DNA of 19,430 nt from JBPCNH01 sp051001455 (GTDB lineage Bacteria; Actinomycetota; CADDZG01; WHSQ01), in assembly GCA_051001455.1 (NCBI GenBank), contig JBPCNH010000033.1, forward strand, positions 1 through 19,430, read 5' to 3'. Below the pieces are notes generated by a model. It made no database searches. It worked only from the letters and a program-made list of their open reading frames with translations, and had not been told where the DNA came from. The first letter of the stretch is position 1, and each line of letters begins with the position of its first letter. Position numbers and translations under genes: made by a program. Positions 6,729 to 14,177 of this stretch are shown one piece after another.

Positions 6729-6983
6729 ATGCCGTTGTTCATGGACGTGCACGAGAACCTGCCAGAGGGCGCTGGGGCTAAGGACGTAGCCGACGCTCAC
6801 CAGGCCGACCTGAAGACCCAGGACAAGTACGGGGTCAAGTACCTGAAGTACTGGGTGGATGACACCGCTGGGAAGGTGTTCTGTCTCGTCGATGCACCCA
6901 ACGCCGAGGCGGCTCACACCGTCCACAAGGAGGCTCACGGCCTGGTAGCGGATCATATCTATGAGGTCAGCGAAGGCAGCTAG
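6729..6983 (+). CDS. DUF4242 (SCO4226-like, nickel-binding family) protein
   Basis: 84 residues from ATG 6729, with a good ribosome binding site GGAGGT at 6717-6722. It reads MPLFMDVHENLPEGAGAKDV, AHQADLKTQDKYGVKYLKYW, GKVFCLVDAPNAEAAHTVHKEAHGLVAD. This is a full-length DUF4242 domain, a ferredoxin-like fold often found as a dimer; a Streptomyces member (SCO4226) has been described as nickel-binding. His and Cys residues at the D-V-H, F-C-L-V and K-E-A-H sites could bind metal, which is inference from the family. An upstream in-frame ATG/GTG would precede the binding site and is rejected. It follows the BTAD regulator by 59 nt and is probably co-transcribed. A strong hairpin comes 9 nt after the stop. 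Confidence 0.85.
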   Translation: MPLFMDVHENLPEGAGAKDVADAHQADLKTQDKYGVKYLKYWVDDTAGKVFCLVDAPNAEAAHTVHKEAHGLVADHIYEVSEGS

Positions 6984-6991
6984 CCGATCGA

Positions 6992-7027
6992 CTGACGGGT
7001 GGTGGCTTCCGGGCGGCCACCCGTCAG
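6992..7027 (+). terminator. Strong stem-loop after the DUF4242 gene
   Basis: CTGACGGGTGG (6992-7002) pairs perfectly with CCACCCGTCAG (7017-7027) around a 14-nt loop. The stem is 11 bp and GC-rich but is not followed by a run of T, so it may be a stem-only terminator or an mRNA-stabilising hairpin. Confidence 0.55.
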
Positions 7028-7060
7028 GTTCCACCAATCGAGAGCAACGGAGAGGACCGT

Positions 7061-7301
7061 ATGGACTGGAACCTGAAAGGGCAGTATTTCGGGGACTCCT
7101 CGGGTTCCGTGGGTAGTTCTTCGCGACCTCAGACGTAGATGACCTGGTGAGGCCCTCGTGACGAACCATCCGCTGGCCATCTCGCCCGGGTTCCCTGCCG
7201 TTGTGGCGCGCTCGGAACACTTCAGGTATGAGGACCACGGGATGAAGTGGGAGGTTGCGGAGGAGAACGGCTTCTATTCGCCCTTTGAATACGCCTCATG
7301 A
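7061..7301 (+). pseudogene. DUF1326 protein gene with internal deletion
   Basis: GGAGAGG followed by ATG 7061 gives MDWNLKGQYF, the characteristic start of DUF1326 proteins, but the frame then becomes unrelated and stops at 7138. The C-terminal end of the same family appears in another frame from about 7149 to TGA 7299-7301: EALVTNHPLAISPGFP, SEHFRYEDHGMKWEV, NGFYSPFEYAS. Normal DUF1326 proteins are about 200 residues. Roughly two thirds, including the CNCD/CPC cysteine region expected after the first ten residues, are missing. Function of the family is unknown. The stop overlaps the next ATG by 4 nt (ATGA), showing former coupling. Confidence 0.65.
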
Positions 7302-7450
7302 TCGATCCGACGACCATCATCCTCGCTCGTGCCCGAGGGGTGGTCGTTGGCGGCCTGGTCGCACTCGCAGCGAACCACTACCGGTACTGGGAGAACTATC
7401 CCGATCCGTTTGTCCGCATCGCGTCGATCAAGATGGCCCAGGGTGGCTAA
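7298..7450 (+). pseudogene. Short ORF, possible N-terminal remnant of a DUF2182-type membrane gene
   Basis: ATG 7298 overlaps the DUF1326 stop as ATGA and opens a 50-codon frame: MIDPTTIILARARGVVVGGL then VALAA, followed by unrelated-looking residues to TAA at 7450. DUF1326 genes are often followed by DUF2182 membrane protein genes that begin with a short basic segment and a hydrophobic helix, so this may be the start of one, cut after about 25 codons. The similarity is weak and the call is mostly from position. Its end overlaps, antisense, the 3' end of the EamA remnant. Confidence 0.3.
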
Positions 7451-8162
7451 CGGGATCATGGTCGACGGATGGTTCTGCGCTGGTAGTGACACGAGAACTG
7501 CGGGCGGTCCGGATGGCGCCTAGATACACGCCCACCAGGACGGCGGCCGCACCTATCCCAAAGGTGGGAGTTATCTGTTCGCCCAACAGCCAGGCAGCAA
7601 GCACCACTGCCACGACCGGGGCAAGAACGAACTGGTACGAAGCTGCGCTCGCTGTCCACCTATCGAGGACGAACAAATAGAGCCCGAAGACCCCTACGGA
7701 ACCGAAGAGGATGAGATAGCCCTGCGCAAGCCATGTCGAGTTCTTCGCCGGCAAGCCGAATGACTCGTCGAAGAAAGGCATCAGCACCAACAACATCGCG
7801 GCGCCGACGGCCATAGCGATGGCGTTTCGCGTCGTGGCATGTACGGGCGGAAACCCCTTTACGACGATAGCTCCCTCGGCCGCGCAGACAGAGGCTGCCA
7901 GGATCGCGAGGAGAGATGCGACGGGCACCCCTTTGTTGACTCCTGCACTAAAAACCACGGCGATTCCCACTATGACGATGGCGCCGCCGATCACGCTTTC
8001 CCAGCGAAACCGCTCCTGACCCTGCAATAGCGCAAGCAGGAATGTGAGTAGCGGGCCGGTCGCTAGAAAAACTCCGGCCACGCCCGCTGGAGCTTCCTGC
8101 AGACGGAGCACCGTGGGGTAAATGAGCGTTATCGGAGCCTTCAAGAAGACACACTGTCGCAA
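7428..8162 (-). pseudogene. EamA/DMT-family transporter gene lacking its N-terminus
   Basis: A 244-codon frame with about seven hydrophobic segments. Recognisable EamA (DMT) motifs are AGVAGVFLATGPLLTFLLALL, GQERFRW, VIGGAIVIVGIAVVF, AAEGAIVVKGFPP and WTASAASYQFVLAPVVAVVLAAWLLGE, ending with GVYLGA. A full EamA protein has ten membrane helices and about 290-310 residues. Here the first frame codons (MRQCVFLKAP) are not family-like and the first two or three helices are absent. Upstream sequence gives no better start. Membrane export of small metabolites would be the family role, but this product is probably inactive. The N-terminal fragment of an EamA gene lies at 3500-3627. Some annotation programs would call this a CDS. 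Confidence 0.65.
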
Positions 8163-8269
8163 GGCGCTTTCGAGCTCTGACGAGAATCAAATCGAGCCTT
8201 AAGCTCGTGGAGTTCGCAATACATGGTGCTACTCAGACATTCGGGTTCGGCCCGCGGCAGCTCGCCATG

Positions 8270-8468
8270 CCTGGTCTCGCGGAGTCGTTACTTGCCCTCG
8301 CTTACGCGCTGATCCACTCGGTACGGGGTCGTGACGGTGAGGCCTCGAGTCTGTTACATCGCGCTCTTGATCTCGCGGGAAGCAATGATGCTGGTCGGAA
8401 GCTATGACCGTGCCCTCACCTACCTCGAGGCTGCCGTCGACGCTACAGATCGAGACCCCGTTGGCTGA
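8270..8468 (+). pseudogene. Fragment of a second BTAD/TPR regulator gene
   Basis: One frame gives SLLALAYALIHSVRGRDGEASSL then LHRALDLA, which aligns with SLAEVLIHTLRGRDKEALGL then LGHALELA in the intact regulator (codons near 5797-5880). After a break the next frame gives VGSYDRALTYLEAAVDATDRD, which resembles the following TPR helices (DARYGGAEASLTRSIAASVETGD). About 18 codons are missing between the two parts and the frame changes. Stops follow at 8405-8407 and 8466-8468. No DNA-binding or BTAD part is present. It is a diverged paralogue, not a recent copy. Confidence 0.6.
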
Positions 8469-8574
8469 GAGCCGGCTCTCGCTTACGAAGCGCCCGACGC
8501 CTATGTATGGCCACCCTGGGTTCATCATGTAGCCATGGATGATTCGGCCATTCCCTCGGAGCCGCGGGCGCTGT

Positions 8575-8580
8575 GAGGAG
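8575..8580 (+). promoter_or_regulatory. Ribosome binding site that sets the TTG start at 8590
   Basis: GAGGAG lies 9 nt before TTG 8590. The same site is retained in the inverted copy near 2905, where the start is CTG. Confidence 0.55.
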
Positions 8581-8589
8581 CCTCTGGAT

Positions 8590-9216
8590 TTGAAGTGGGT
8601 CCTGGGGTTCCTCGTGGCGGTCCTCGTTCTGGCAGGAGTGGGGGATGCTTTGGCGCGCTCGGCGGCCGAGAAGAGGGCGGCCGATCACGTGCAGCGCTCG
8701 CTCGACCTCGATGAGGCCCCCAAGGTGTCGCTGGGTGGTTGGCCCTTCTTGGTCCATGCCCTGCGTGGCTCTTTCCCCACGATCGAGGTGACCGTTGGCT
8801 CATTGCGCGCCCGCGGGGTGGAGCTCGAGGAGGTCAACGTCATCCTCCAAGACGTCGAGGTGGAACTGGAAAAGATCCTGGCCGGCTCGGCGGAAGGGGT
8901 GCGATCAAAGAGCGGACGCGGCCAGGCTGCTCTTACCGAGGACGAGCTCAACCGTGTGGTCGCGCGCGCCGGTCCCGCTGCGACGGTGAGGTTGGACGGG
9001 AACCAAGTTTTCGTAGAGGTGGAGGGACGGGAGGTCCCGGGCCGCGTCGAGGTAACCGGGAGCCAGCTCGTCATCAGGAGCAAGGGCTTGCCCGATGCGC
9101 TTCGTGTCGAGCTGCCCGGAGTGATCGAGGGCTTGACCTATGAAGAGGTCGAGGTGCGCGACGGGCGCGCCCACCTGAGCTTCGGATTGAGCGGGGCGCG
9201 CCTGCGGGCTCCGTAG
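8590..9216 (+). CDS. DUF2993 (LmeA-like) protein
   Basis: 208 residues from TTG 8590 (GAGGAG at 8575-8580). An N-terminal hydrophobic helix (WVLGFLVAVLVLAGVGDAL) serves as a membrane anchor or signal. It is followed by the usual DUF2993 order: a helix with AAEKRAADHVQ, a beta pair with VSLGGWPFLVHALRG, TIEVTVGSLRARGVELEEVNVIL, then DELNRVVAR and the end strands with LPGVIEGLTYEEVEV and ARLRAP. DUF2993 proteins are cell-envelope proteins; mycobacterial LmeA binds phospholipid and affects lipomannan mannosylation. The upstream open frame from 8539 is not used because it lacks family similarity. Part of this gene is copied in inverted orientation at 2809-2913. It is intact. Confidence 0.82.
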   Translation: MKWVLGFLVAVLVLAGVGDALARSAAEKRAADHVQRSLDLDEAPKVSLGGWPFLVHALRGSFPTIEVTVGSLRARGVELEEVNVILQDVEVELEKILAGSAEGVRSKSGRGQAALTEDELNRVVARAGPAATVRLDGNQVFVEVEGREVPGRVEVTGSQLVIRSKGLPDALRVELPGVIEGLTYEEVEVRDGRAHLSFGLSGARLRAP

Positions 9217-9301
9217 TCGGGCTCGTTGCAACCAGTGACCTGCTGCCTTCGCCAGTAGGAGCACGAGAGCCCTCACCTTGGTTACGGTGAAGCTCCCGGT
9301 C

Positions 9302-9316
9302 GCACCACGGTGGTGC
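9302..9316. repeat. 15-bp palindrome upstream of the antiporter genes
   Basis: GCACCAC-G-GTGGTGC, a perfect inverted repeat around one base, about 50 nt before the khtT-like start. It might be an operator for the antiporter pair, or the end hairpin of the DUF2993 transcript. Confidence 0.4.
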
Positions 9317-9364
9317 CGGCGGTTCGATCCTCCGCTCAATGAATGTTTGCGAAAGGTGGAGATG

Positions 9365-9850
9365 ATGAGCGAGATCCACGAGGTGAAGCTTCCCGGTGTG
9401 GGGGTGCGGTACGAGTTCGAGACATCCGAGGGCAAGCGCATCGGCGTGATCTGCCATCGCACCGGTCTACGCGAGATCTACTCGTCCCGCACCGACGATC
9501 CAGATGAGTTTCGCCGTGTGCTCGGGCTTTCCCCCGACGATGCTCGCAACCTAGCCGAGCTGCTAGGAGCAACACGGGTGGCCGAGCAGCTCGCCGAGCT
9601 GCAGCAGAGGATCGAGGGCCTCGTGATCGATTGGCTTCCCGTCCGAGCCGACTCGGCTTATGCGAACAAGTCGATAGGCGATGCCCGCATCCGCACACGA
9701 ACTGGAGTGTCGGTCGTAGCTATCGTGCGGGGTGACGAAGCTGTTCCTGCGCCGGGGCCGGAGGAGGCCCTTCGCAGCGATGACTATCTTGTCGTCGTCG
9801 GTACCGCACGCGGGGTCGAGCAGGCCGTAGAGCTGCTGCGCGAAGGTTAG
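9365..9850 (+). CDS. Cation:proton antiporter regulatory subunit (KhtT-like, RCK_C domain)
   Basis: 161 residues from ATG 9365; an ATG at 9362 is equally open and AAGG lies at 9353-9356. The first 75 or so residues (VKLPGVGVRYEFETSEGKRIGVICHRTG) form the N-terminal domain seen in KhtT-type subunits. Residues 85-160 form a TrkA-C/RCK_C domain (WLPVRADSAYANKSIGD, GVSVVAIVRGDEAVPAPGPE, DDYLVVVGTARGVE). RCK_C domains bind small ligands such as cyclic di-AMP or nucleotides and open or close the partner transporter. The TAG stop is followed directly by the GTG of the antiporter gene, so the two are co-translated partners. Confidence 0.85.
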   Translation: MSEIHEVKLPGVGVRYEFETSEGKRIGVICHRTGLREIYSSRTDDPDEFRRVLGLSPDDARNLAELLGATRVAEQLAELQQRIEGLVIDWLPVRADSAYANKSIGDARIRTRTGVSVVAIVRGDEAVPAPGPEEALRSDDYLVVVGTARGVEQAVELLREG

Positions 9851-11029
9851 GTGGAGCACCCGGAGGTCCTCGTTGAACTAGGGGCCATCCTCGTTGGACT
9901 GGCGGTGCTCTCGCGCCTCGCGACGAGGATCGGGATGCCCACCATCCCTCTGTATCTCACTGCAGGACTAGCGTTCGGGCGCGGCGGTTTGGTTCCTTTG
10001 GTGACCGCGGATGAGTTCGTTCAGATCGGAGCCGAGATCGGTCTGATCCTGCTGCTTTTCATGCTGGGTCTCGAATACACCGCAGCAGAGTTGACGGAGA
10101 CGATGCGAGCGCAGGCGCGGGTTGGCGTGCTCGATGTCGTGTTGAACTTTTCGCCCGGTTTCTTCGCCGGTTTGCTATTGGGATGGGGATTCATGCTTGC
10201 GGTGGTTCTTGGGGGAGTGACGTACGTGTCCTCCTCCGGGATCATCGCGAAGGTTCTTTCGGACCACGGGTGGACAGGTAACCGAGAGACGCCGGTCGTG
10301 CTGTCGGTATTGGTGATCGAGGATCTGGTGATGGCGCTGTACCTGCCGGTGGTGGGGGTACTTCTGGTGCGCGACCTCGATCTCATGAGCCTTGCGCCCG
10401 CCGCCATAGGTGTCGTCGTCGTGGTCGCCGTACTCGCCGCCGCGACCCGGCTCGAGGTTGGGATCAGTCGTCTCGTTTTCAGTCGCTCCGACGAGTCGTT
10501 GCTGCTCACTATCCTGGGGGGCACCATCCTCGTGGCGGGGGCGGCCGAGGTCTTCGGGGCGTCGGCCGCGGTCGCTGCGTTGCTCGTAGGTATCGTCCTA
10601 TCGGGCCCGGCTGCCGAAGCGGCACACGGCCTGTTGAGTCCGCTGCGGGACCTGTTCGCGGCCATGTTCTTCGCTTTTGTCGGATTGTCGGTTGATCCTG
10701 CCTCGATCCCACCGGTCATTGTTCCTGCGGCACTTCTCGCAGTCGCGACGATCTTCACCAAGTTCGCGACCGGGTGGCTCGGAGCGAAGCGCGCCGGGGT
10801 AGGTCTGCGGGGCCGGACACGTGCGGGTGCAATGCTCACGGCCCGAGGCGAATTCTCGATCGCGATCGCAGGATTGGCGGCCGCCGCGGGGGTTGCCGGC
10901 GATTTCGAAGCCCTCGCCATCAGTTACGTCTTCATCCTTGCGATCCTCGGTCCGATCCTGGCGCGCCTTGCCGATCCGATCGGTGAGTGGTTAATCCGCC
11001 GGAGGGAAAGAGGCGAGACCGTCACGTGA
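9851..11029 (+). CDS. CPA2-family cation:proton antiporter (KhtU/KefB-like membrane subunit)
   Basis: 392 residues from GTG 9851, immediately after the regulatory subunit's stop. About twelve hydrophobic segments cover the length. Family features include IGMPTIPLYLTAGLAFG, EIGLILLLFMLGLE, TYVSSSGIIAKVL, VLSVLVIEDLVMALYLPV, GASAAVAALLVGIVLSGP, LFAAMFFAFVGLSVDP and ARGEFSIAIAG. The IED in the fifth to sixth segment region carries the acidic residue expected for ion binding. It lacks the C-terminal TrkA-N/TrkA-C domains of KefB/KefC; that job is on the separate upstream gene. It probably exchanges K+ or Na+ for protons across the cytoplasmic membrane. The ion cannot be read from sequence. Confidence 0.87.
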   Translation: MEHPEVLVELGAILVGLAVLSRLATRIGMPTIPLYLTAGLAFGRGGLVPLVTADEFVQIGAEIGLILLLFMLGLEYTAAELTETMRAQARVGVLDVVLNFSPGFFAGLLLGWGFMLAVVLGGVTYVSSSGIIAKVLSDHGWTGNRETPVVLSVLVIEDLVMALYLPVVGVLLVRDLDLMSLAPAAIGVVVVVAVLAAATRLEVGISRLVFSRSDESLLLTILGGTILVAGAAEVFGASAAVAALLVGIVLSGPAAEAAHGLLSPLRDLFAAMFFAFVGLSVDPASIPPVIVPAALLAVATIFTKFATGWLGAKRAGVGLRGRTRAGAMLTARGEFSIAIAGLAAAAGVAGDFEALAISYVFILAILGPILARLADPIGEWLIRRRERGETVT

Positions 11030-11065
11030 TTCTTACCGGACTCGTTTAGGAGCGGGTGTGGGGAC

Positions 11066-11071
11066 TATCCT
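11066..11071 (+). promoter_or_regulatory. Possible -10 box of a leaderless promoter
   Basis: TATCCT ends 6 nt before the GTG at 11078; there is no Shine-Dalgarno sequence. Confidence 0.4.
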
Positions 11072-11077
11072 GCCCCC

Positions 11078-11998
11078 GTGGACATCGGCCTGCACCTCCC
11101 CAGCGCCCAGCCCGCAGCGAGCGGAGACGGCATCCTGACGGTAGCCCGCAGCGCCGAAAGGCTGGGCTTCGATACGGTCTGGATGTTCGATCACCTCTTT
11201 ACGCCGAGCGACCTCGATTCGGCCTATCCGTACAGCCCCGACGGGAGTTACGCGTTGTCCGCTGCGGATCCGTTCTTCGATCCTCTAGGTCTCTACGGAG
11301 TGCTCGCGGGCGCGACAGAGCGATTGAAGCTCGCTGCCGGCGTGATGATCGGCGTTTACCGTCATCCGATCGTGCTCGCGAAGGCGCTGGCAACGATCGA
11401 GAACTTCGCGCCGGGCAGGGTGATGCTCGGTCTCGGGTCCGGGTGGATGCGCGAGGAGTTCGAGGCGCTCGGGGTCCCATTCGAGGGCCGGGGCCGGCGG
11501 TTGACCGAGTACATCGCTGCTCTCAGGGCGGTGTGGTCGGGCGAAGCCGTGGCTTTCGACGGCGAGTTCTACTCATGGCCCGAGGCAGGTTTCCTTCCGG
11601 CGCCTACGAGTCCCATCCCGGTGATCGTCGGAGGACACAGTGACCGGGCGCTCCGGCGCGCCGCGCATCACGGGGATGGATGGGCAGTGGTGACCGGCCG
11701 CGGGCAGGGCAACGGCATCGACGCGGTGGCGGCGCGCTTTGAGTTGCTAGATCGTTATCTAGAAGAAGCGGGGCGGTCCCGAGAGGGGTTCCATCTCAGC
11801 TACCAGCATCCCTTGTGGTTCTCGGATCGACCGAGCGACAAGATGCCTTTCACGGGTCCACCTGAGGTCGTCGCCGGAAACCTGAAGCGGCTCGCCGATC
11901 GAGGCGTGACGATGGTCGACCTCCTGGTCTTCGGTCCACCCGAGCTCATCGTCGCCACGGCAGAGAGATTCGCCGAAGAAGTGAAGCCGCTCCTCTAG
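11078..11998 (+). CDS. LLM-class F420-dependent oxidoreductase (TIGR03619-like)
   Basis: 306 residues from GTG 11078. It has the bacterial luciferase-like TIM-barrel pattern: DIGLHLPSAQP at the start, RLGFDTVWMFDHLFTP at 29-44, LKLAAGVMIGVYRHPIVLAKALATIE, GRVMLGLGSGWMREEFEALGVPFEGRGRRL, IPVIVGGHSDRALRRAAHHGDGW and a C-terminal GVTMVDLLVFGPP. This spacing matches actinobacterial F420-linked members more than FMN monooxygenases. The substrate is unknown. It is cytosolic. The last 53 nt overlap, tail to tail, the HAD-IB gene on the other strand. The GTG is favoured by the TATCCT box 6 nt upstream. Looks intact. Confidence 0.85.
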   Translation: MDIGLHLPSAQPAASGDGILTVARSAERLGFDTVWMFDHLFTPSDLDSAYPYSPDGSYALSAADPFFDPLGLYGVLAGATERLKLAAGVMIGVYRHPIVLAKALATIENFAPGRVMLGLGSGWMREEFEALGVPFEGRGRRLTEYIAALRAVWSGEAVAFDGEFYSWPEAGFLPAPTSPIPVIVGGHSDRALRRAAHHGDGWAVVTGRGQGNGIDAVAARFELLDRYLEEAGRSREGFHLSYQHPLWFSDRPSDKMPFTGPPEVVAGNLKRLADRGVTMVDLLVFGPPELIVATAERFAEEVKPLL

Positions 11999-12779
11999 AG
12001 CGCGCGGCGCGCCGCTCGAGCCACATCCCCACGGCCGCACCTCCTAAGAACACCGACGTCCCTCCGAGGCCGGCGGGGATCCCGATCAACAGAGCGCGAC
12101 GACGGGTTCTGAGCTCGTGGATACGCCACCCACGCGTGCGCGCTATGCGGGCCAGGTCACGCTCGGGATTGACCGCGTGGGCGTCGCCCACGGAGTCCAA
12201 TAGCGGCAGGTCGTTGATCGAGTCCGAATAGGCAGAACACTCGAGGAGGTCGATCCCGAGCTCGGCAGCCTTGTCGGCAACGGCCTTGGCTTTCTCGGGG
12301 CCGTGCATCACGTCTCCGGTGAGGCGCCCGGTGTAGAAGCCGTGCTCGTCTACTTCCGAAACCGTCGCGATGGCACCGGTCATGTTGAGTGCTGCGGCGA
12401 TACGTTCGGCCAGTTCGATCGGAGTGGCGGTGACGAGGAAGGTCAGGTCGCCCCTTTCTTGGTGCATCTCGATGACGCGGACGGCGTCCTCGTAGACCCT
12501 CGGGATGATCCGCTCGTCGACTATGTCTCTGCCCATCTCCATCAACTCGTGCTGGCTCTTGCCGGTCACGAAGTCGAGGGTCGAGACGCGGGACATCTCC
12601 ATGCCGCGGGGGTCTTCGCCCTTGAGCCGGAACATGAACTGCCCACGTGCGAAGCGGAGCATGTCACGCACCCGGAAGAGGTCCTGCTCGTAAGCGGCCC
12701 GAGCGAGCAGGAAGAGGCTCGAGCCGGGGATCAGGGTCTTGTCCAGGTCGAAGAATGCGGCTCGCTTGCTCTGCGTCAT
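11946..12779 (-). CDS. HAD-IB family phosphatase/hydrolase with C-terminal membrane segment
   Basis: 277 residues from ATG 12779, with GGAAAGGGG just upstream. HAD motif I is FFDLDKT (Asp11, Asp13), motif II is the T in FLVTATP near 116, the lysine of motif III is in GPEKAKAV near 163, and motif IV is YSDSINDLPLL near 183-193, so the catalytic set is complete. This is the HAD-IB (SerB-like, TIGR01490) group, which removes phosphate from small molecules or lipids. The C-terminal part (ALLIGIPAGLGGTSVFLGGA) is hydrophobic and could anchor the enzyme to the membrane. Its end overlaps the convergent LLM oxidoreductase gene, and its start is 68 nt from the divergent isomerase gene. Confidence 0.87.
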   Translation of the reverse strand: MTQSKRAAFFDLDKTLIPGSSLFLLARAAYEQDLFRVRDMLRFARGQFMFRLKGEDPRGMEMSRVSTLDFVTGKSQHELMEMGRDIVDERIIPRVYEDAVRVIEMHQERGDLTFLVTATPIELAERIAAALNMTGAIATVSEVDEHGFYTGRLTGDVMHGPEKAKAVADKAAELGIDLLECSAYSDSINDLPLLDSVGDAHAVNPERDLARIARTRGWRIHELRTRRRALLIGIPAGLGGTSVFLGGAAVGMWLERRAARSRGAASLLRRISLPWRR

Positions 12780-12834
12780 AGCCCCTTTCCGCTGCGTCCT
12801 TTCGTCAGCACCAGGATAGAGGCAGCATCCGTGT

Positions 12835-12840
12835 CACTAT
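12835..12840 (+). promoter_or_regulatory. Possible -10 box of a leaderless promoter
   Basis: CACTAT lies 7 nt before GTG 12848; no Shine-Dalgarno sequence is seen. It would drive the 12848-16132 gene series. Confidence 0.4.
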
Positions 12841-12847
12841 CTCAAGC

Positions 12848-13627
12848 GTGCTTGTCGGAGCGATGAACTTCCCCGGGCGAAGCGTCCTCAAGGAGATCCA
12901 CCGGATCCACGAGGATGGGTTCGACTTCGTCGACCTCACCCTCGAACCCCCCGCAACCTGGCTCCCCGACGGCAAAGAAGTGGGGAGCCTCATCTCCGAT
13001 CTCGGCATGAGCGCGGTGGGACACACCGCCTGGCATCTGCCGATCGCATCCCCCTACCCCGAGATCCGCAAGACGGCTCGAGACCTCTACAAGAAAGGGC
13101 TCGCTTGCTTCGCCGACGCAGGTGTCACTCTCGTCAACGTCCATCCCGATCAGCGCGTGCCGATGCACAACAAGGACCAGGTGAAGGCCATGAACGCAGA
13201 GGCCATAAGGGCGCTGGCTGAGGACGCGGCCGGTTTCGGCATCACCTTGATGGTCGAGAACCTCGACCGCCTCTTCTCGGGGGTGGACGACCTGAAGGCG
13301 ATCTTTGATGCGGCCCCCGACGTCGACTTCCATCTCGATGCGGGCCACGCGAACCTGCGGCTCGGCCTCGGGGAGCCGAACCGCACCAAGTCGCTCCTCG
13401 ACGCCTTCGGCGACCGGCTCGCCCATGTGCACCTGTCCGACAACCGCGGCGGCGCCGAAGATCTGCACCTGCCGCTCGGCGCCGGAACGGTCGATTGGCG
13501 GAGTGTTTTCCGGGCTCTCAAAGATGTCGGTTACGACGGAACGATCACACTCGAGGTGTTCAGCAGGGAGAGGGAGTACCTGCGCATGTCGAGGAAGTTG
13601 CTCCTGCAATGGTGGACCGATAGGTAG
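12848..13627 (+). CDS. Sugar phosphate isomerase/epimerase family TIM-barrel protein
   Basis: 259 residues from GTG 12848. The xylose isomerase-like/AP endonuclease 2 fold is shown by GFDFVDLTLEPP near 27, VGHTAWHLPIASPYPEIR, GVTLVNVHPDQ, FGITLMVENLDRLF, VDFHLDAGHANL, RLAHVHLSDNRGG and GYDGTITLEVFSREREYL. The metal-binding residues expected at Glu (MVEN), Asp/His (LDAGH), His (HVHLSD) and Glu (LEVF) are in place. Family members isomerise or epimerise sugars, or act as AP endonucleases; the substrate is not readable. The stop TAG directly abuts the ATG of the PH-domain gene, so it heads a likely operon. Intact. Confidence 0.83.
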   Translation: MLVGAMNFPGRSVLKEIHRIHEDGFDFVDLTLEPPATWLPDGKEVGSLISDLGMSAVGHTAWHLPIASPYPEIRKTARDLYKKGLACFADAGVTLVNVHPDQRVPMHNKDQVKAMNAEAIRALAEDAAGFGITLMVENLDRLFSGVDDLKAIFDAAPDVDFHLDAGHANLRLGLGEPNRTKSLLDAFGDRLAHVHLSDNRGGAEDLHLPLGAGTVDWRSVFRALKDVGYDGTITLEVFSREREYLRMSRKLLLQWWTDR

Positions 13628-14170
13628 ATGGCCGAGATAGATCGTCTCCTCGCACCCGGCGAGATCCTGCAATACCTGACCCGCAAGCACGTCTCGACGC
13701 TTTACCGCGCGGCGTTCGGTGTTCTCGTCGGACTCGCGCTGGCGGCGTTGCTCGGATTCCTCATCGGTCCTGAGTTCGGAGAGAACGTTCGTGACATAGC
13801 AGCAGGGGTTGTCTTCGGCTTCTTCCTCGTCCGGTTCTTCATCGCCGCGCTCAGGTGGTCGCGCGCCGAGGTGGCGGTGACCGATCGCCGGGTCATCGTG
13901 GTCGCCGGGGTCCTCGGACGACAGGTCACCATCTTCCCGTTGGGGCGCATACAGCGGGTGGGACTGAGACGGGGTGCAGGACGGCTGCAGGGCTACGGAA
14001 GCATCCGCCTCGATATGGGTGCCGAAGGCGCGGTGCGGTTGACCCGCATCCCGAAGCCGAAGCGGATGTTCCGCCTGCTCGGGGAGCTCATCCAGGGCGA
14101 CCCCGCCACGACCATGGTGATCGAGCCCGATGAGGGAGACACCGGCCCGCTCCCGCGTGTCCGTCTCTAA
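13628..14170 (+). CDS. PH-domain (bPH) membrane protein
   Basis: 180 residues from ATG 13628, placed directly after the preceding stop. LLAPGEILQYLTRKHVSTL precedes two hydrophobic segments (about 29-48 and 58-75). Then comes a bacterial PH-like region: AEVAVTDRRVIVVAGVLGRQVTIFPLGRIQRV, GYGSIRLDM and RLTRIPKPKRMFRLLGELI. This is the YdbT/bPH_2 layout, a membrane protein of unknown role. It lies between the isomerase and a small membrane protein gene, probably co-transcribed. Confidence 0.8.
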   Translation: MAEIDRLLAPGEILQYLTRKHVSTLYRAAFGVLVGLALAALLGFLIGPEFGENVRDIAAGVVFGFFLVRFFIAALRWSRAEVAVTDRRVIVVAGVLGRQVTIFPLGRIQRVGLRRGAGRLQGYGSIRLDMGAEGAVRLTRIPKPKRMFRLLGELIQGDPATTMVIEPDEGDTGPLPRVRL

Positions 14171-14177
14171 CGTGGCT

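Noticed and set aside
9317..9340. tRNA-like GGTTCGATCC string
   Set aside because: Flanking bases do not form a T-arm and no acceptor, D or anticodon arms are present.
10021..10920. Long minus-strand open frame (299 codons)
   Set aside because: It runs antisense through the antiporter gene, is Thr/Ala/Pro/Arg-biased and shows no domain pattern; it is a GC-driven shadow.
12842..13690. Long minus-strand open frame (282 codons)
   Set aside because: Antisense to the isomerase gene, whose TIM-barrel motifs are clear.
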